Source: Candidatus Latescibacterota bacterium (GTDB taxonomy: Bacteria > Krumholzibacteriota > Krumholzibacteriia > LZORAL124-64-63). From it: a stretch of DNA of 52,266 bases. The position numbers were made by a program, and so were the translations under genes. The stretch covers positions 1 through 52,266 of the forward strand of contig JAUSBL010000014.1 of the NCBI GenBank assembly GCA_030658975.1, read 5' to 3'. The first letter of the stretch is position 1. Each line of letters starts with the position of its first letter. A model generated the notes under the pieces. That model made no database searches. It worked only from the letters and a program-made list of their open reading frames with translations, and had not been told where the DNA came from. Below, one piece after another: positions 1-8,587 of the stretch.

Positions 1-1
1 C

Positions 2-2335
2 GTGTGCGGTCCTCGTCCCGCAACGGCTCAGGACGCCCAGCACGTCCGCGAACTCGCCCACTGGTTCAACGGCCCTTGCCGCGTCGTGAAGCTCGCGGGA
101 GGGATCGTCCACGTCGGCAACGGCATGGCGCTCGACCTCGCCGATCTCAACGACGGCGGCGCGCCGCGGCCGCTGGGCAAGGTCACGCTGCCGGCGGCGG
201 TGGAGGACCTGGCCGTCGCCGACGGGCTGATCGTCGCTGCGCTCGGGACGGCCGGCATGTGCGTGATCGACGCGAGCGACCCGGGCGAGCCGCGGATCGT
301 CGGGGTGTTCGCCGAGTCGGGCGCCGACGTGCGCGGCGTCGCGCTGGGAGGCGGCGTGGCCTACCTGGCCGACCTGGCCCTCGGGTTGCGCGTGGTGAGC
401 CTGGCGGATCCGGCGTCGCCGTCCCTGATCGGCGGCCTCGATCCCGGCGACGACCTCTCGCGGCTGGCCCTGCGCGGCGGCACGCTCTACCTGTGCGATT
501 TCTCCGGCGACCTGCGCGTGATCGACGTATCCTCCCCGGCGCATCCGGTCCAGCTCGGCTACTTCGGCAGCTGGGGCGGCGTGTACGGCGTGGATGTGGC
601 CGGCACCCACGTCTACCTGGCAGACGGTGTGCTGGGCCTGCGGATCGTCGACGTCGCGGACCCGGCCCATCCCCGCGAGATCGGTTTCCTGAACACGACC
701 GGCTGGGCCTACGGCGTCGCGGTCGATGCGGGCAGGGCCTACGTGGCCGACGGCACGGCCGGCCTGCGCATCGTCGACGTGTCCACGCCGAGCGCGCCGG
801 TCGAGCTGTCCGTCCTGGACACCGCAGGCCACGCCTGGAACGTCGCCGCCGCGGGCGACCGGGCCTACCTGGCGGACTCCTGGCCCGGTCTGCGGATCGT
901 CGACGTGTCCGCGCCGGAGGTCCCCGCCGAGGTCGGCGGCTACCTGATGCGCGGCAACGCCGTGGCGGTGGCGCGCCGCGACAGCCTCGTCGCCGTCGCC
1001 GATCTCGAACACGGCCTGCGCCTGCTCGTGCTGCGCGACGGCTCGCGCCTGTTCGAGGTCGCATCGGTGGACCTGGGCGCGCCGGTGGCCGACGTGGCGA
1101 TCCGCGGAACCCAGGTCTACGCCGCGGTGCGCGCCACGGGGCTGGCGGTGGTCGACGTCGGTCTGCCCTCGGCGCCGGTCGTGTCCGGCGTCTACGGCAC
1201 CGGCGGGGACGCGCGCGCGCTGGCTCTGGAGGGCGGGCGCCTCTACGTCGCGGCGGGTTCCGGCGGACTGCGGGTGCTGGACGTGGCCAACCCGGCCGCG
1301 CCCTTCGAGATCGGCTTGGCGGCCGCGCCGGGGGATGCCGTGGATGTCGCGGCCGCGGGCGACGACGTCGTCGTGGCCGTCGCGTCCGTGGGGCTGGTCA
1401 CCTACGACCTGCTCAATCCGGGCGCGCCGGCGCCGCGCGACACGCTGGTGCTGGCCGGCGAGACGCTGGCGGTCGCGCGCCTGGACGCCGCGATCTACGT
1501 CGCGGCCGGGGCCGCGGGCGTGCGCGTGGTCGACGGGTCGGACGGCGCCGCCCTGGCTTTGCACCATACCGTCGGACTGCCCGGCTACGTGCAGGGGTTG
1601 GACGCGGCTCTCGGCCACCTCTACGCCGCCGCCGGGAGCGCGGGCCTGCGGGTCCTGGACGCCGGCGTCGCGCTGGATCCCTACCAGGTCGGCTGGTTCG
1701 CGACCGCGTACGCGGCCGGCCTGGCGCCCGACGGCCGCGACGTGGTGCTGGCCGACGGCTACGACGGCGTGCGCCTGCTGCGCAACGCCCTGGTCGTGCC
1801 GGTCGTGGTGGAGGAGTTCGCGGCGGCCTGGGAGGGGGGCGCCGCCGAAGTGAACTGGCGGGTGCGTGGGCTGCCGCCGGGCGGTGAGCCGCGCCTCGAG
1901 CGGCGCGATCCCGACGGCGCCGTCGTGGATCTGGGACTGCTGACGGAACCCGAGGCGGGCCGGCGGCGCGATGCTTCGGCGCCGCGGTCCGGCGCCGTCT
2001 ACCGACTGATCGACGCGGGGCGGGTCTTGGCCGAGTCCGTCCTGACGCCGGCGCCGGCGCCGGTCCTCGCTCTGGCCGCCGCCCCGAACCCGTTCAACCC
2101 GCGGCTGGCCGTGAGCTTCGACCTGCCCGTGCCGGGCCCCGCGCGCCTGACCGCCTACGACCTGCGCGGCCGCCTCGTGGCCGTGCTGCTGGACGGCGAA
2201 CAGCCGGCCGGCGCCGGCGCCGCGATCTGGGATGGTGCGGACGACGCGGGCCGTCCGCTGCCTTCCGGCGCATATATGCTGCGCCTGGAACACGCCGGAC
2301 GCGTGCGCTCGCTCGCCGTCCGACTCGTGCGCTGA
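2..2335 (+). CDS. LVIVD-repeat secreted protein with C-terminal FlgD-like (NPFNP) domain, 5' partial
   Basis: The frame is open from the window edge, so the true start and any signal peptide lie upstream; the GTG at 2 is only the first possible codon. The visible 777 residues are a long run of LVIVD repeats (recurring GLRIVDV-(A/S)-x-P-x-x-P-x-E-(I/L)-G units of about 40-45 residues), a family expected to fold as an extracellular beta-propeller. The repeats run to about residue 595. A divergent beta-rich stretch follows, then a C-terminal domain with NPFNP, AYDLRGRLV and SGAYMLRL motifs, the FlgD-like/T9SS-like ending typical of secreted proteins in FCB bacteria. No catalytic motif is visible. 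It converges with the aldo/keto reductase 6 bp downstream. Likely role: surface or secreted binding protein; ligand unknown. Confidence 0.85.
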   Translation: MCGPRPATAQDAQHVRELAHWFNGPCRVVKLAGGIVHVGNGMALDLADLNDGGAPRPLGKVTLPAAVEDLAVADGLIVAALGTAGMCVIDASDPGEPRIVGVFAESGADVRGVALGGGVAYLADLALGLRVVSLADPASPSLIGGLDPGDDLSRLALRGGTLYLCDFSGDLRVIDVSSPAHPVQLGYFGSWGGVYGVDVAGTHVYLADGVLGLRIVDVADPAHPREIGFLNTTGWAYGVAVDAGRAYVADGTAGLRIVDVSTPSAPVELSVLDTAGHAWNVAAAGDRAYLADSWPGLRIVDVSAPEVPAEVGGYLMRGNAVAVARRDSLVAVADLEHGLRLLVLRDGSRLFEVASVDLGAPVADVAIRGTQVYAAVRATGLAVVDVGLPSAPVVSGVYGTGGDARALALEGGRLYVAAGSGGLRVLDVANPAAPFEIGLAAAPGDAVDVAAAGDDVVVAVASVGLVTYDLLNPGAPAPRDTLVLAGETLAVARLDAAIYVAAGAAGVRVVDGSDGAALALHHTVGLPGYVQGLDAALGHLYAAAGSAGLRVLDAGVALDPYQVGWFATAYAAGLAPDGRDVVLADGYDGVRLLRNALVVPVVVEEFAAAWEGGAAEVNWRVRGLPPGGEPRLERRDPDGAVVDLGLLTEPEAGRRRDASAPRSGAVYRLIDAGRVLAESVLTPAPAPVLALAAAPNPFNPRLAVSFDLPVPGPARLTAYDLRGRLVAVLLDGEQPAGAGAAIWDGADDAGRPLPSGAYMLRLEHAGRVRSLAVRLVR

Positions 2336-2341
2336 CCGGTT

Positions 2342-3340
2342 CTACATACTTCGCCAGCACTTCTCCGGCTCGGGACGGTTGCCGAGGATCTCCTCGATGC
2401 GCTCCAGCACCTCGGGCGTCAGCTGCGCCGCCGTTTCCAGCGCCTTCATGTTCTCCGTCACCTGCCCGGGCCGCGAGGCGCCGGTGATCACCGTGCTGAC
2501 GTCGTCGTTGGCCAGGCACCAGGCGAGGGCCAGCTGGGCCATGGTGCAGCCCAGCTCGCGCGCCAGGGGCGTCAGCTGCTTGACCTTGGCGATCTTCTGG
2601 CGGCCCTCCTCGCTCTCGAGATGGGGGCGCAGCCACTGGTAGTTCGGCAGGGACATGCGCGAGCCCTCGGGGATGCCGTCGTTGTACTTGCCGGTCAGGA
2701 TGCCGCTGGCCAGCGGCGACCAGATCGTCGTGCCCAGGCCGATCTCCTCGTAGAGCGGCGCGTACTCGACCTCGACGCGGTGACGGTGCAGCATGTGGTA
2801 CTGCGGCTGCTCCATGGTCGGGGGCGTCAGGTGCTCGGCGCGCGCGATGTCGTAGGCGCGGCGGATCTGCGCGGCGCTCCACTCGCTGGTGCCCCAGTAG
2901 AACGCCCGGCCGCTTTCGACGACCCGGTGCATGGCCCGCACGGTCTCCTCGATCGGCGTCTCGATGTCGGGGCGGTGGCAGAAGATCAGGTCCACGTAGT
3001 CCAGGCCCAGGCGCTTCAGCGCGGCGTCGGTGCCCTCCATGATGTGCTTGCGCGACAGGCCGCGGTCGTTCGGCCCGGGGCCGCCCCAGAAGATCTTGGT
3101 GGAAATGACCAGGTCGCTGCGCTTCCAGCCGGCGCGGCTCAGGACCGCGCCCATGATCTCCTCGGAGCGTCCGGCGGCGTAGACCTCCGCGTTGTCGAAG
3201 AAGTTCACGCCGGCGTCGACGGCGGCCTTCATGCAGGCGTGGGCGTTGTCGACGTCCATCTGGTCGCCGAAGGTCACCCACGAGCCGAACGAAAGGGCCG
3301 AGACCTTCAGGCCCGACTGGCCGAGAAACCTGTATTCCAT
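2342..3340 (-). CDS. Aldo/keto reductase (KCNAB/Kv-beta-like)
   Basis: This 332-residue protein is a TIM-barrel NADPH-dependent oxidoreductase of the aldo/keto reductase superfamily, closest in motif to the potassium-channel beta-subunit group ([17 protein letters not shown] start, [14 protein letters not shown]). The catalytic tetrad is complete: Asp49, Tyr54, Lys82 and His122 (in CHRPD). The start is the ATG preceded by AGGAGG 7 bases upstream; the longer open frame upstream runs into the permease gene and is ignored. It lies 41 bp downstream of the zinc transporter permease on the same strand and may be its last cistron, although no functional link to zinc is evident. Substrate is not predictable; a small carbonyl detoxification role is common in the family. 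Confidence 0.92.
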   Translation of the reverse strand: MEYRFLGQSGLKVSALSFGSWVTFGDQMDVDNAHACMKAAVDAGVNFFDNAEVYAAGRSEEIMGAVLSRAGWKRSDLVISTKIFWGGPGPNDRGLSRKHIMEGTDAALKRLGLDYVDLIFCHRPDIETPIEETVRAMHRVVESGRAFYWGTSEWSAAQIRRAYDIARAEHLTPPTMEQPQYHMLHRHRVEVEYAPLYEEIGLGTTIWSPLASGILTGKYNDGIPEGSRMSLPNYQWLRPHLESEEGRQKIAKVKQLTPLARELGCTMAQLALAWCLANDDVSTVITGASRPGQVTENMKALETAAQLTPEVLERIEEILGNRPEPEKCWRSM

Positions 3341-3381
3341 GTCATCCTCCTGCGAGGTTCGTGCTTGGCGTTCGCGATCGT

Positions 3382-4224
3382 TCAGGCTCTGCGCCTCAGG
3401 GAGGCCGCGGCGCCGGCCAGGACGTAGACCAGCGCCGCCAGGAGAATCGTCACCGCGCCGGCGGGCAGGTCGGCGCGGTAGGCGAGGGCCAGGCCGGCGG
3501 CCGTCAGCACCGAACTGAGGGCGGCCGCCAGCAGCATCATCTGCCACAGGCGGCGCGAGAAACGCCCCACGGCCGAGACGGGCAGGGAGATCAGCGCGAT
3601 CACCAGGACCACGCCCACCACGTAGATCAGCGTCACGATGGTCAGCGCCACCAGCAGCAGCAGCAGCGTGAACACCGCGTCGGTGCGCACGCCGCGCAGC
3701 CGCGCGAACTCCTCGTCGTAGCAGACCGCCAGCAGCGGGTCGTAGAACAGCGCGACCACCAGCAGGATCACCCCGTCCAGCACCAGCAGCAGGCGCAGCG
3801 TCTCGGGGTCCACCATGACGATGTTGCCGAACAGGTAGGTCATCAGGTCGGCCTTGTAGCCGGGCGTCAGGAACAGGAACAGCACGCCGACGGCCATGCC
3901 GACGGCCCACAGGGCCGAGATGACCGTGTCCTCGCGGTCGCCGCCGCGGGTGCGCGCCACGCCGATGATCAGGGCGCCGAGCAGGGCCGCGAAGACGGCG
4001 CCGTGCAGGGGCGTCAGCCAGTCCCAGCCGTGCACCGTGCGCAGCCAGATCGCCGCGCCCATCCCGCCCAGCACGGCGTGGGCGAGGCTGCCGGCGATGG
4101 CGGTGATGCGGCGCGTCACGACGTAGGTCCCGACCACGCCGCTCGCGACGCTCGCCAGCACGCCGGCCAGCAGGGCGTGACGCAGGAAGGCGTGCCGGCC
4201 CAGCGCGTCCAGGAATTCAGTCAT
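3382..4224 (-). CDS. znuB: Zinc/manganese ABC transporter permease (ZnuB-like)
   Basis: A 280-residue integral membrane protein of the ABC-3 metal permease family, with about eight hydrophobic segments from [29 protein letters not shown] to the Arg-rich end. The early stretch with [27 protein letters not shown] matches the family's conserved region. It should form the inner-membrane channel for a divalent metal. Its start overlaps the end of the ATPase gene by 8 bp, indicating translational coupling. Metal choice (Zn rather than Mn) is inferred from the histidine-rich binding protein in the same operon. Confidence 0.93.
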   Translation of the reverse strand: MTEFLDALGRHAFLRHALLAGVLASVASGVVGTYVVTRRITAIAGSLAHAVLGGMGAAIWLRTVHGWDWLTPLHGAVFAALLGALIIGVARTRGGDREDTVISALWAVGMAVGVLFLFLTPGYKADLMTYLFGNIVMVDPETLRLLLVLDGVILLVVALFYDPLLAVCYDEEFARLRGVRTDAVFTLLLLLVALTIVTLIYVVGVVLVIALISLPVSAVGRFSRRLWQMMLLAAALSSVLTAAGLALAYRADLPAGAVTILLAALVYVLAGAAASLRRRA

Positions 4225-4993
4225 GGCAGGCCCCGCCGGCCGGGGGGTGGTCGGTGTGGTCGTGGTCGTGGCGGACCAGGCGCAGGTCCTCGCGGGCGTC
4301 GAAGAGCAGGGCCAGCTCCTGGGGGATCTCGGTCACGCAGTGCTCGACGCAGGTGCGGTTGACGCACAGGACGCGGTTGACGAAGCGCGAGACCATGCTC
4401 ACGTCGTGGGAGACCATCAGGATCGTGCGCGTGTCGTTCAGGCGGTTCAGCAGGGCGTACAGGTCGTCCTGGACCGCCGGGTCGAGGCTGGCGGTGGGTT
4501 CGTCCAGCAGCAGGATCTCCGGCTCGCCGCACAGCGCGCGGGCGATCAGCACCTTCTGGCGCTGGCCGCCCGACAGTTCGGAGAAGGGCCGGTCGCGCAG
4601 GTCGGCCGCGTCGGTCGCCTCCAGGGCGGCCAGGGCGGCTTCGCGGTCGCGGCGCCGGTAGGGGCCCAGGGTCGGGCGCAGGCCCAGGCGGCCCATGATG
4701 GTCACGTCCATGACGGTGACCGGAAAGCGCGGGTCCAGTTCGACGCGCTGGGGCATGTAGCCCAGCTTCAGGCGCGCCTTGGCCGGTGGGCTGCCGAAAA
4801 CCTCGATCGTGCCGCGCCGCGGCGAGAGCAGTCCCAGCAGCAGCTTCAGCAGGGTCGACTTGCCGCCGCCGTTGGGACCGATGACCGAGACGAAGTCCAG
4901 GACGTTGACGTCGAAGTGGACGCCCTGCAGGACGGGCTGGCGGCCGTAGGCGAAGTCCAGGTCGCGGACGCGGATCGCCGGCGCGGCGCTCAT
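4217..4993 (-). CDS. znuC: Zinc ABC transporter ATP-binding protein (ZnuC-like)
   Basis: A 258-residue ABC ATPase. Walker A GPNGGGKST is at residues 39-47, the LSGGQ signature at 139-143, Walker B ILLLDE at 159-164 and the H-loop in MVSHDVSMVS. It energises metal uptake through the permease encoded next. The C-terminus ([18 protein letters not shown]) is rich in His and Cys, which suggests metal sensing or buffering and is longer than in many homologues. It overlaps the permease by 8 bp and the binding-protein gene by 4 bp, so the three genes are one coupled operon. Confidence 0.95.
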   Translation of the reverse strand: MSAAPAIRVRDLDFAYGRQPVLQGVHFDVNVLDFVSVIGPNGGGKSTLLKLLLGLLSPRRGTIEVFGSPPAKARLKLGYMPQRVELDPRFPVTVMDVTIMGRLGLRPTLGPYRRRDREAALAALEATDAADLRDRPFSELSGGQRQKVLIARALCGEPEILLLDEPTASLDPAVQDDLYALLNRLNDTRTILMVSHDVSMVSRFVNRVLCVNRTCVEHCVTEIPQELALLFDAREDLRLVRHDHDHTDHPPAGGACHD

Positions 4994-5913
4994 GGCGCGG
5001 CCGCCGGCGCCGCCGGAGCCATCGCGGCGAGCATCGCCGCGGCCATGCCGCGCAGGTTCGCCGCGTAATCGCGGGCCAGCGGGTCCAGCACGCCCACCGC
5101 GATGCCGGCCTCGCGGGCGACGGTCCGGGCCTGGTCCGGCGAGGTCTGCGGCTGCAGGAAGAGCGTGCGCACGCCGCGGGCGCGGGCGCGCTCGAGGATC
5201 GCGGCGAGGTGGCGGGGGCTCGGCGACAGGCCGCCCTGTTCCACCGCGGTCTGGGTCAGGCCATAGCGTTCGGCGAACCAGCCGAAGGCGGGATGCATGA
5301 CGAGCAGCTCGCCGCCGCGCACCGGGGCGAGGGTCGCCGCCAGTTCGCGGTCGAGGTCGGCGAGTTCGCGTTGCAGCGCAGCCAGCCGATCGGCATAGTG
5401 GGCGGCGCCGGCGGGGTCGAGCCGGCCCAGGGCGGCGGCCATCCGCGCGGCCGCGTCGGCGGCCCGGACCGGGTCGAGCCAGACGTGGGGGTCGTGCTCG
5501 TGCTCGCCGTCGTGATCGTGCCCGTGATCGTGCCCGTCATCGTGCGCGGCGGCGCCGGCCGGCAGACCGACCGCCTCGTCGGCGGTGGGCACGATGCGCA
5601 GGTCCGGCAGCATGCGCTGCAGGCGGGGCAGCAGGGCCTGTTCCATGGTGGCGCCCACGGTGAACCACAGTGCGGCGTCGGCGGCGGCGGTCAACTGGCG
5701 GGGCGTGGGATCGTAGGCGTGCGGCGAGGCTCCCGGGGGCACGAGTTCCAGCACGGCGACGCGATCGCCGGCCAGGCGCTCCACGAGCCAGGCCTGCGGC
5801 GGGATGCTGACCAGGACCAGGGGCCGGGCCTCCGCGGCGGCGGGGCCGGCGACGGAAACAGCGGCTGCGCACAGCAGCAACAGCGTCGTGGCGATCGTGG
5901 CTCGTACGGACAT
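4990..5913 (-). CDS. znuA: Zinc ABC transporter periplasmic binding protein (ZnuA-like)
   Basis: A 307-residue cluster A-I metal-binding protein. Residues 1 to about 27 are a signal peptide ending AGPAAAEA. Metal ligands expected for the family are visible: His65 in GASPHAYDPT, His143 in DPHVWLDP, and the later MHPAFGWFAERYGL and LDPLARDY segments. A His/Asp/Glu-rich loop at about 124-140 (HDDGHDHGHDHDGEHEH) is the hallmark of zinc-specific members and argues against manganese. The start is the ATG with GGAGAGGG just upstream; an upstream in-frame extension has no signal-peptide logic. It is the first gene of znuA-znuC-znuB, divergent from the 6021 gene. I found no recognisable Zur box in the 107-bp divergent spacer. 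Confidence 0.95.
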   Translation of the reverse strand: MSVRATIATTLLLLCAAAVSVAGPAAAEARPLVLVSIPPQAWLVERLAGDRVAVLELVPPGASPHAYDPTPRQLTAAADAALWFTVGATMEQALLPRLQRMLPDLRIVPTADEAVGLPAGAAAHDDGHDHGHDHDGEHEHDPHVWLDPVRAADAAARMAAALGRLDPAGAAHYADRLAALQRELADLDRELAATLAPVRGGELLVMHPAFGWFAERYGLTQTAVEQGGLSPSPRHLAAILERARARGVRTLFLQPQTSPDQARTVAREAGIAVGVLDPLARDYAANLRGMAAAMLAAMAPAAPAAAP

Positions 5914-6020
5914 CGTCCCTCTCCGTCGTTGGACCCCCACCATGGAAAGCGAATCCGGGCGCGAATGCAACCCCGCAGGTGCGCCGTCGTAGGGGATCCG
6001 CCCCAACCCGAGGAGCCGAG

Positions 6021-7325
6021 ATGCGCCAGACGATCGCCCTGACGTTCCTGCTGTGCCTGCCGGCGACGACGCCGGCCCTCGCCGACGCGGTCCGACTCGC
6101 CGCCCCCGAGCCCGGCGCCCTGCTGAGCGCCGGCTTCCGCGTGGAGGCGGCGGGCGAGGTCGAGATCGTGGCCGTCGGCCTGCGCCGGAAATTCACCGGC
6201 AACGACGCCGTCCGCGCCTGGCTGATGCGACAGGGCGTCGATGAACCGGTGTGGGCCCAGGACCCCGAGACCGGCGAGCCGGTCGGCGCCAGCCGGCTGC
6301 TGCGGCGCAGCACGACCCGTGTGCCGCTGGCGCCTGGAGACTACGTCCTGCACCTCGCCGCCGGCCGGCGCGCGCGCGACGGCAAGGCCTTCCACCAGTG
6401 GCGCACGGTGCTGAACGACGTGGCCGACCTGCTCAACCGCGAAGACCCCCAGGCCAGCCCCGCGGAGTACTTCGGGAAGTGCGAAGTCACGGTCACGCCC
6501 CTGGACGGCCTCGTGCTCCAACCCGCACCGGTGGCGGTCTCCGTCTGGCCGGTCGAGGTGAGGCCGGCCGATGGCGGTCACCTCGTGACCATCCCGTTCC
6601 GCCTGACGCGCACCGCGCGGCTGAAGGTGCATGTGACGGGAGAAGTCGCTGAAGCCGAGAGTGTCGCGCTCGATTACGGCTGGATCGAAGACGCGCGCAC
6701 CGGCCGGACCGTCTGGAGCGCCGAAGACGAGTCGCCGCAGCCGGCCGGCAACGCGGCCGTCAACGTGCATTGGGTTGGGGAGCTGGCGCTGAACGCGGGC
6801 GACTACCTAGCCGGATTCCTCAGCGATGCCGTCCACGGTCCCGGCGACTGGCACGACCTGCCCCCGTACGATCCCGAAGCCTGGGGCTTGCGGCTGGCGC
6901 CGCTCGCCGCCGACGCGGGAGCGCTGGTGCCCACGTCCGCGGACCTCGTCGTCGCGCGCGCGCCGGAACTGCTGGTCCGGCTGGTGCGCCCGGGGAACGA
7001 CGCCGCCTTGCGGGAGGAATTCACGTTGTCCCGCACGTCCCGCCTGCACGTGCTCTGCCTCGGCGAGGGCGGGAGCGAGGTGTTCGACCGGGGCGCGATC
7101 ACGGACCTCGGCAGCAACCAGGAAGTCTGGGCCTTGACCGGCAAGACGGCCCGGCCCGCCGGAGGCGCGGGGAAGAACCTGCGCTTCGACGGCGAGATCA
7201 CGCTGCCCGCCGGCCGCTACCGGGCGACTTACGCCACCGACGGCAGCCACACCTGCGGCGACTGGAACGCGACGCCGCCGACCGGCGCGCAGAACTACGG
7301 CCTGACGGTCCGGCTCCTGCCCTGA
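6021..7325 (+). CDS. Secreted protein with three tandem beta-type repeats, function unknown
   Basis: A 434-residue protein starting at the ATG 9 bases after GAGGAG. Residues 1-21 (MRQTIALTFLLCLPATTPALA) are a signal peptide. The rest appears to be three diverged copies of one domain of about 120-140 residues. Each has a strand motif like L-x-R/T-x-A-R-L-x-V-x-x-x-G, a region with TG-x-P/T-VW, and an ending LxxGDY or LPAGRY; the last two copies share a D/H-rich signature (HGPGDWHDLPPYDPEAWG and SHTCGDWNATPPTGAQNYG). The pattern suggests a beta-sandwich carbohydrate-binding or adhesive module, but I recognise no named family. No membrane anchor and no C-terminal sorting motif are seen. It converges with the 7423 gene at a strong bidirectional hairpin. 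Confidence 0.8.
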   Translation: MRQTIALTFLLCLPATTPALADAVRLAAPEPGALLSAGFRVEAAGEVEIVAVGLRRKFTGNDAVRAWLMRQGVDEPVWAQDPETGEPVGASRLLRRSTTRVPLAPGDYVLHLAAGRRARDGKAFHQWRTVLNDVADLLNREDPQASPAEYFGKCEVTVTPLDGLVLQPAPVAVSVWPVEVRPADGGHLVTIPFRLTRTARLKVHVTGEVAEAESVALDYGWIEDARTGRTVWSAEDESPQPAGNAAVNVHWVGELALNAGDYLAGFLSDAVHGPGDWHDLPPYDPEAWGLRLAPLAADAGALVPTSADLVVARAPELLVRLVRPGNDAALREEFTLSRTSRLHVLCLGEGGSEVFDRGAITDLGSNQEVWALTGKTARPAGGAGKNLRFDGEITLPAGRYRATYATDGSHTCGDWNATPPTGAQNYGLTVRLLP

Positions 7326-7346
7326 ACCGGGCTGAGGGTCCGCACG

Positions 7347-7399
7347 AGCGAAAGGCCCCTCCCGGTCGGGAGGGGCCTTCGCCGTGCGGGCCCGAAGGG
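7347..7399. repeat. 53-bp direct repeat, copy 1 (terminator of paralogue A)
   Basis: Identical over 53 bp to 9802-9854. Each copy sits just after the stop codon of one of two paralogous minus-strand genes and contains the terminator hairpin plus a second small hairpin (GCCCTTCGGGC as read on the minus strand). The duplication of the flanking DNA shows that the whole transcription unit was copied, not only the coding part. Confidence 0.9.
7352..7379. terminator. Bidirectional hairpin terminator
   Basis: A perfect 12-bp stem (AAGGCCCCTCCC / GGGAGGGGCCTT) with a GGTC loop, between two convergent genes. Short T-containing tails lie on both sides. It is identical to the hairpin at 9807-9834, within a 53-bp exact repeat. 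Confidence 0.85.
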
Positions 7400-7422
7400 C
7401 TCGCGCTGATCGAGGAGACGAT

Positions 7423-8403
7423 CTACTTGAACATCGCCTTCACGCCGCCCCACTGCTGATACTCGTTGGCGACGGGGGCGTCGATGGTGACAGTCGCGAG
7501 GCCACAGCCACTGTAGCCGTCGACAATCAGGTAGTACCAGCCGGAGGCGGCGGCGGCGTAGGAGAATGTCTCGATCTGGCCGCCGACGGTGTCGTCGGCG
7601 CCGGCGACGCAGGTCGCAGCGGCGTTGGCGCAGTCGGTCACGAGCCAGATCGCAGAGTCGTGGGTGCCCTGCACCGAGACGGTGAAGTTCTCGCCGACCT
7701 GCAGGTAGATCTTATAGGTGGCGTCGATACCGGCCGAAGTGTAACCGGTGCAACCAGTGGTGCCGCCGGCGTTGTAGTTGTCGGTGTACCCCGTGCAGAG
7801 GTCGACCTGGAAGGAGTTGGACTCGAAGCTTTGCAGGTCGATGGCGCCCGTGCACACGTCGTTGGCCGGCGGCGGCACGGCGGCCGTGATGTCGAGGGCG
7901 AACTGCGGGATGCAGTTCGGGGTCGGCCAGGTGTCGACCATGATGTAGTAGCTGCCGGCGGCCAGCGTCTTGTTCAGGATCGAGCGGATGCCGCCCGAAC
8001 CTGTGTTGAAGGCGATGCAACCGCTGACGTCGGGCGGGCAGTTGTCATCCAGCAGGATGCCGGTGTAGCCGGAGGTGTAGGGATTCATCCGGATGTCGAT
8101 GGTCGCTTCGGCCGTCAGATCGAGGCGGTAGATGATATCCTCGCCGCCGTCATAGAGGCCCAGGCAGGTGTTGGCGTAGGAGTTGCCCATGCCGCAGGTC
8201 GTCTGCCCGAGAACGTGGTAGGGCAGGCTGGAGATAACGATGGGCTGGGTGCAGTCCTGGCCGACCACCAGTGCGGGGCTGGTCGACTCGGGCACGTAGA
8301 CAGTCGGGCCATGGGCGGCCTCGTCCTTGTCCATGGCGCTCGCCGCGACGGCGAAGCCCAGGACCAGCAGTAGCCCCGCGAGCAACAGGTTGCAAGTCTT
8401 CAT
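7423..8403 (-). CDS. Secreted PPC-like double-domain protein, paralogue A, with WGxVKA C-terminal tail
   Basis: A 326-residue protein with signal peptide MKTCNLLLAGLLLVLGFAVAASA. The mature part holds two Cys-containing beta domains of about 110-130 residues that resemble bacterial pre-peptidase C-terminal (PPC) domains (YRLDLTAEATIDIRM..., AGSYYIMVDTW..., then FTVSVQGTHDSAIWLVTDC and GWYYLIVDGYSG), linked by a Pro-rich segment. It ends NEYQQWGGVKAMFK, a tail shared with three other proteins here. The start is the ATG after GAGGGGGG. It is a tandem paralogue of 9880-10869; promoter, leader and terminator are conserved between the two. Function unknown; probably an abundant surface or secreted binding protein. 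Confidence 0.88.
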   Translation of the reverse strand: MKTCNLLLAGLLLVLGFAVAASAMDKDEAAHGPTVYVPESTSPALVVGQDCTQPIVISSLPYHVLGQTTCGMGNSYANTCLGLYDGGEDIIYRLDLTAEATIDIRMNPYTSGYTGILLDDNCPPDVSGCIAFNTGSGGIRSILNKTLAAGSYYIMVDTWPTPNCIPQFALDITAAVPPPANDVCTGAIDLQSFESNSFQVDLCTGYTDNYNAGGTTGCTGYTSAGIDATYKIYLQVGENFTVSVQGTHDSAIWLVTDCANAAATCVAGADDTVGGQIETFSYAAAASGWYYLIVDGYSGCGLATVTIDAPVANEYQQWGGVKAMFK

Positions 8404-8537
8404 GATAAGTCCCCCCTCAAGGTGAATACGGTACCCCCGCCGTAATGAATTGAAGCGGAGGTATTGGACGTCCGTCCAATTTTCTCTGACCGTGCTCTGC
8501 GACATGCAAGAGCATAAAATCGATCACAGGCGCTGCT
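8404..8537 (-). promoter_or_regulatory. Long conserved 5' leader of paralogue A
   Basis: There are 134 bases between the -10 element and the start codon, exactly as for paralogue B. Conserved blocks on the minus strand include GCTCTT-n-CATG, CGG-n-TCAG-n-G and AAATT followed by a hairpin. In A the hairpin is ATTGGAC-GGAC-GTCCAAT (8463-8480); in B it is CGGAC-GGTT-GTCCG (10931-10944). A structured regulatory or stabilising leader is inferred; no known riboswitch is recognised. Confidence 0.55.
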
Positions 8538-8566
8538 ATTATAGCAAACCCCCATTTGTATTGAAA
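8538..8566 (-). promoter_or_regulatory. Promoter of paralogue A (extended -10)
   Basis: On the minus strand TGCTATAAT (8538-8546) gives a perfect TATAAT with an extended TG motif. The hexamer at -35 (8561-8566) reads TTTCAA at 17-bp spacing and is weak, so the extended -10 is the main evidence. The inserted IS end lies 22 bp further upstream. Confidence 0.7.
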
Positions 8567-8587
8567 TATGATTATCTATACCCAAAA

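Noticed and set aside
5914..6020. Zur operator between znuA and the divergent gene
   Set aside because: No convincing AT-rich palindrome is present; regulation by zinc is therefore not claimed.
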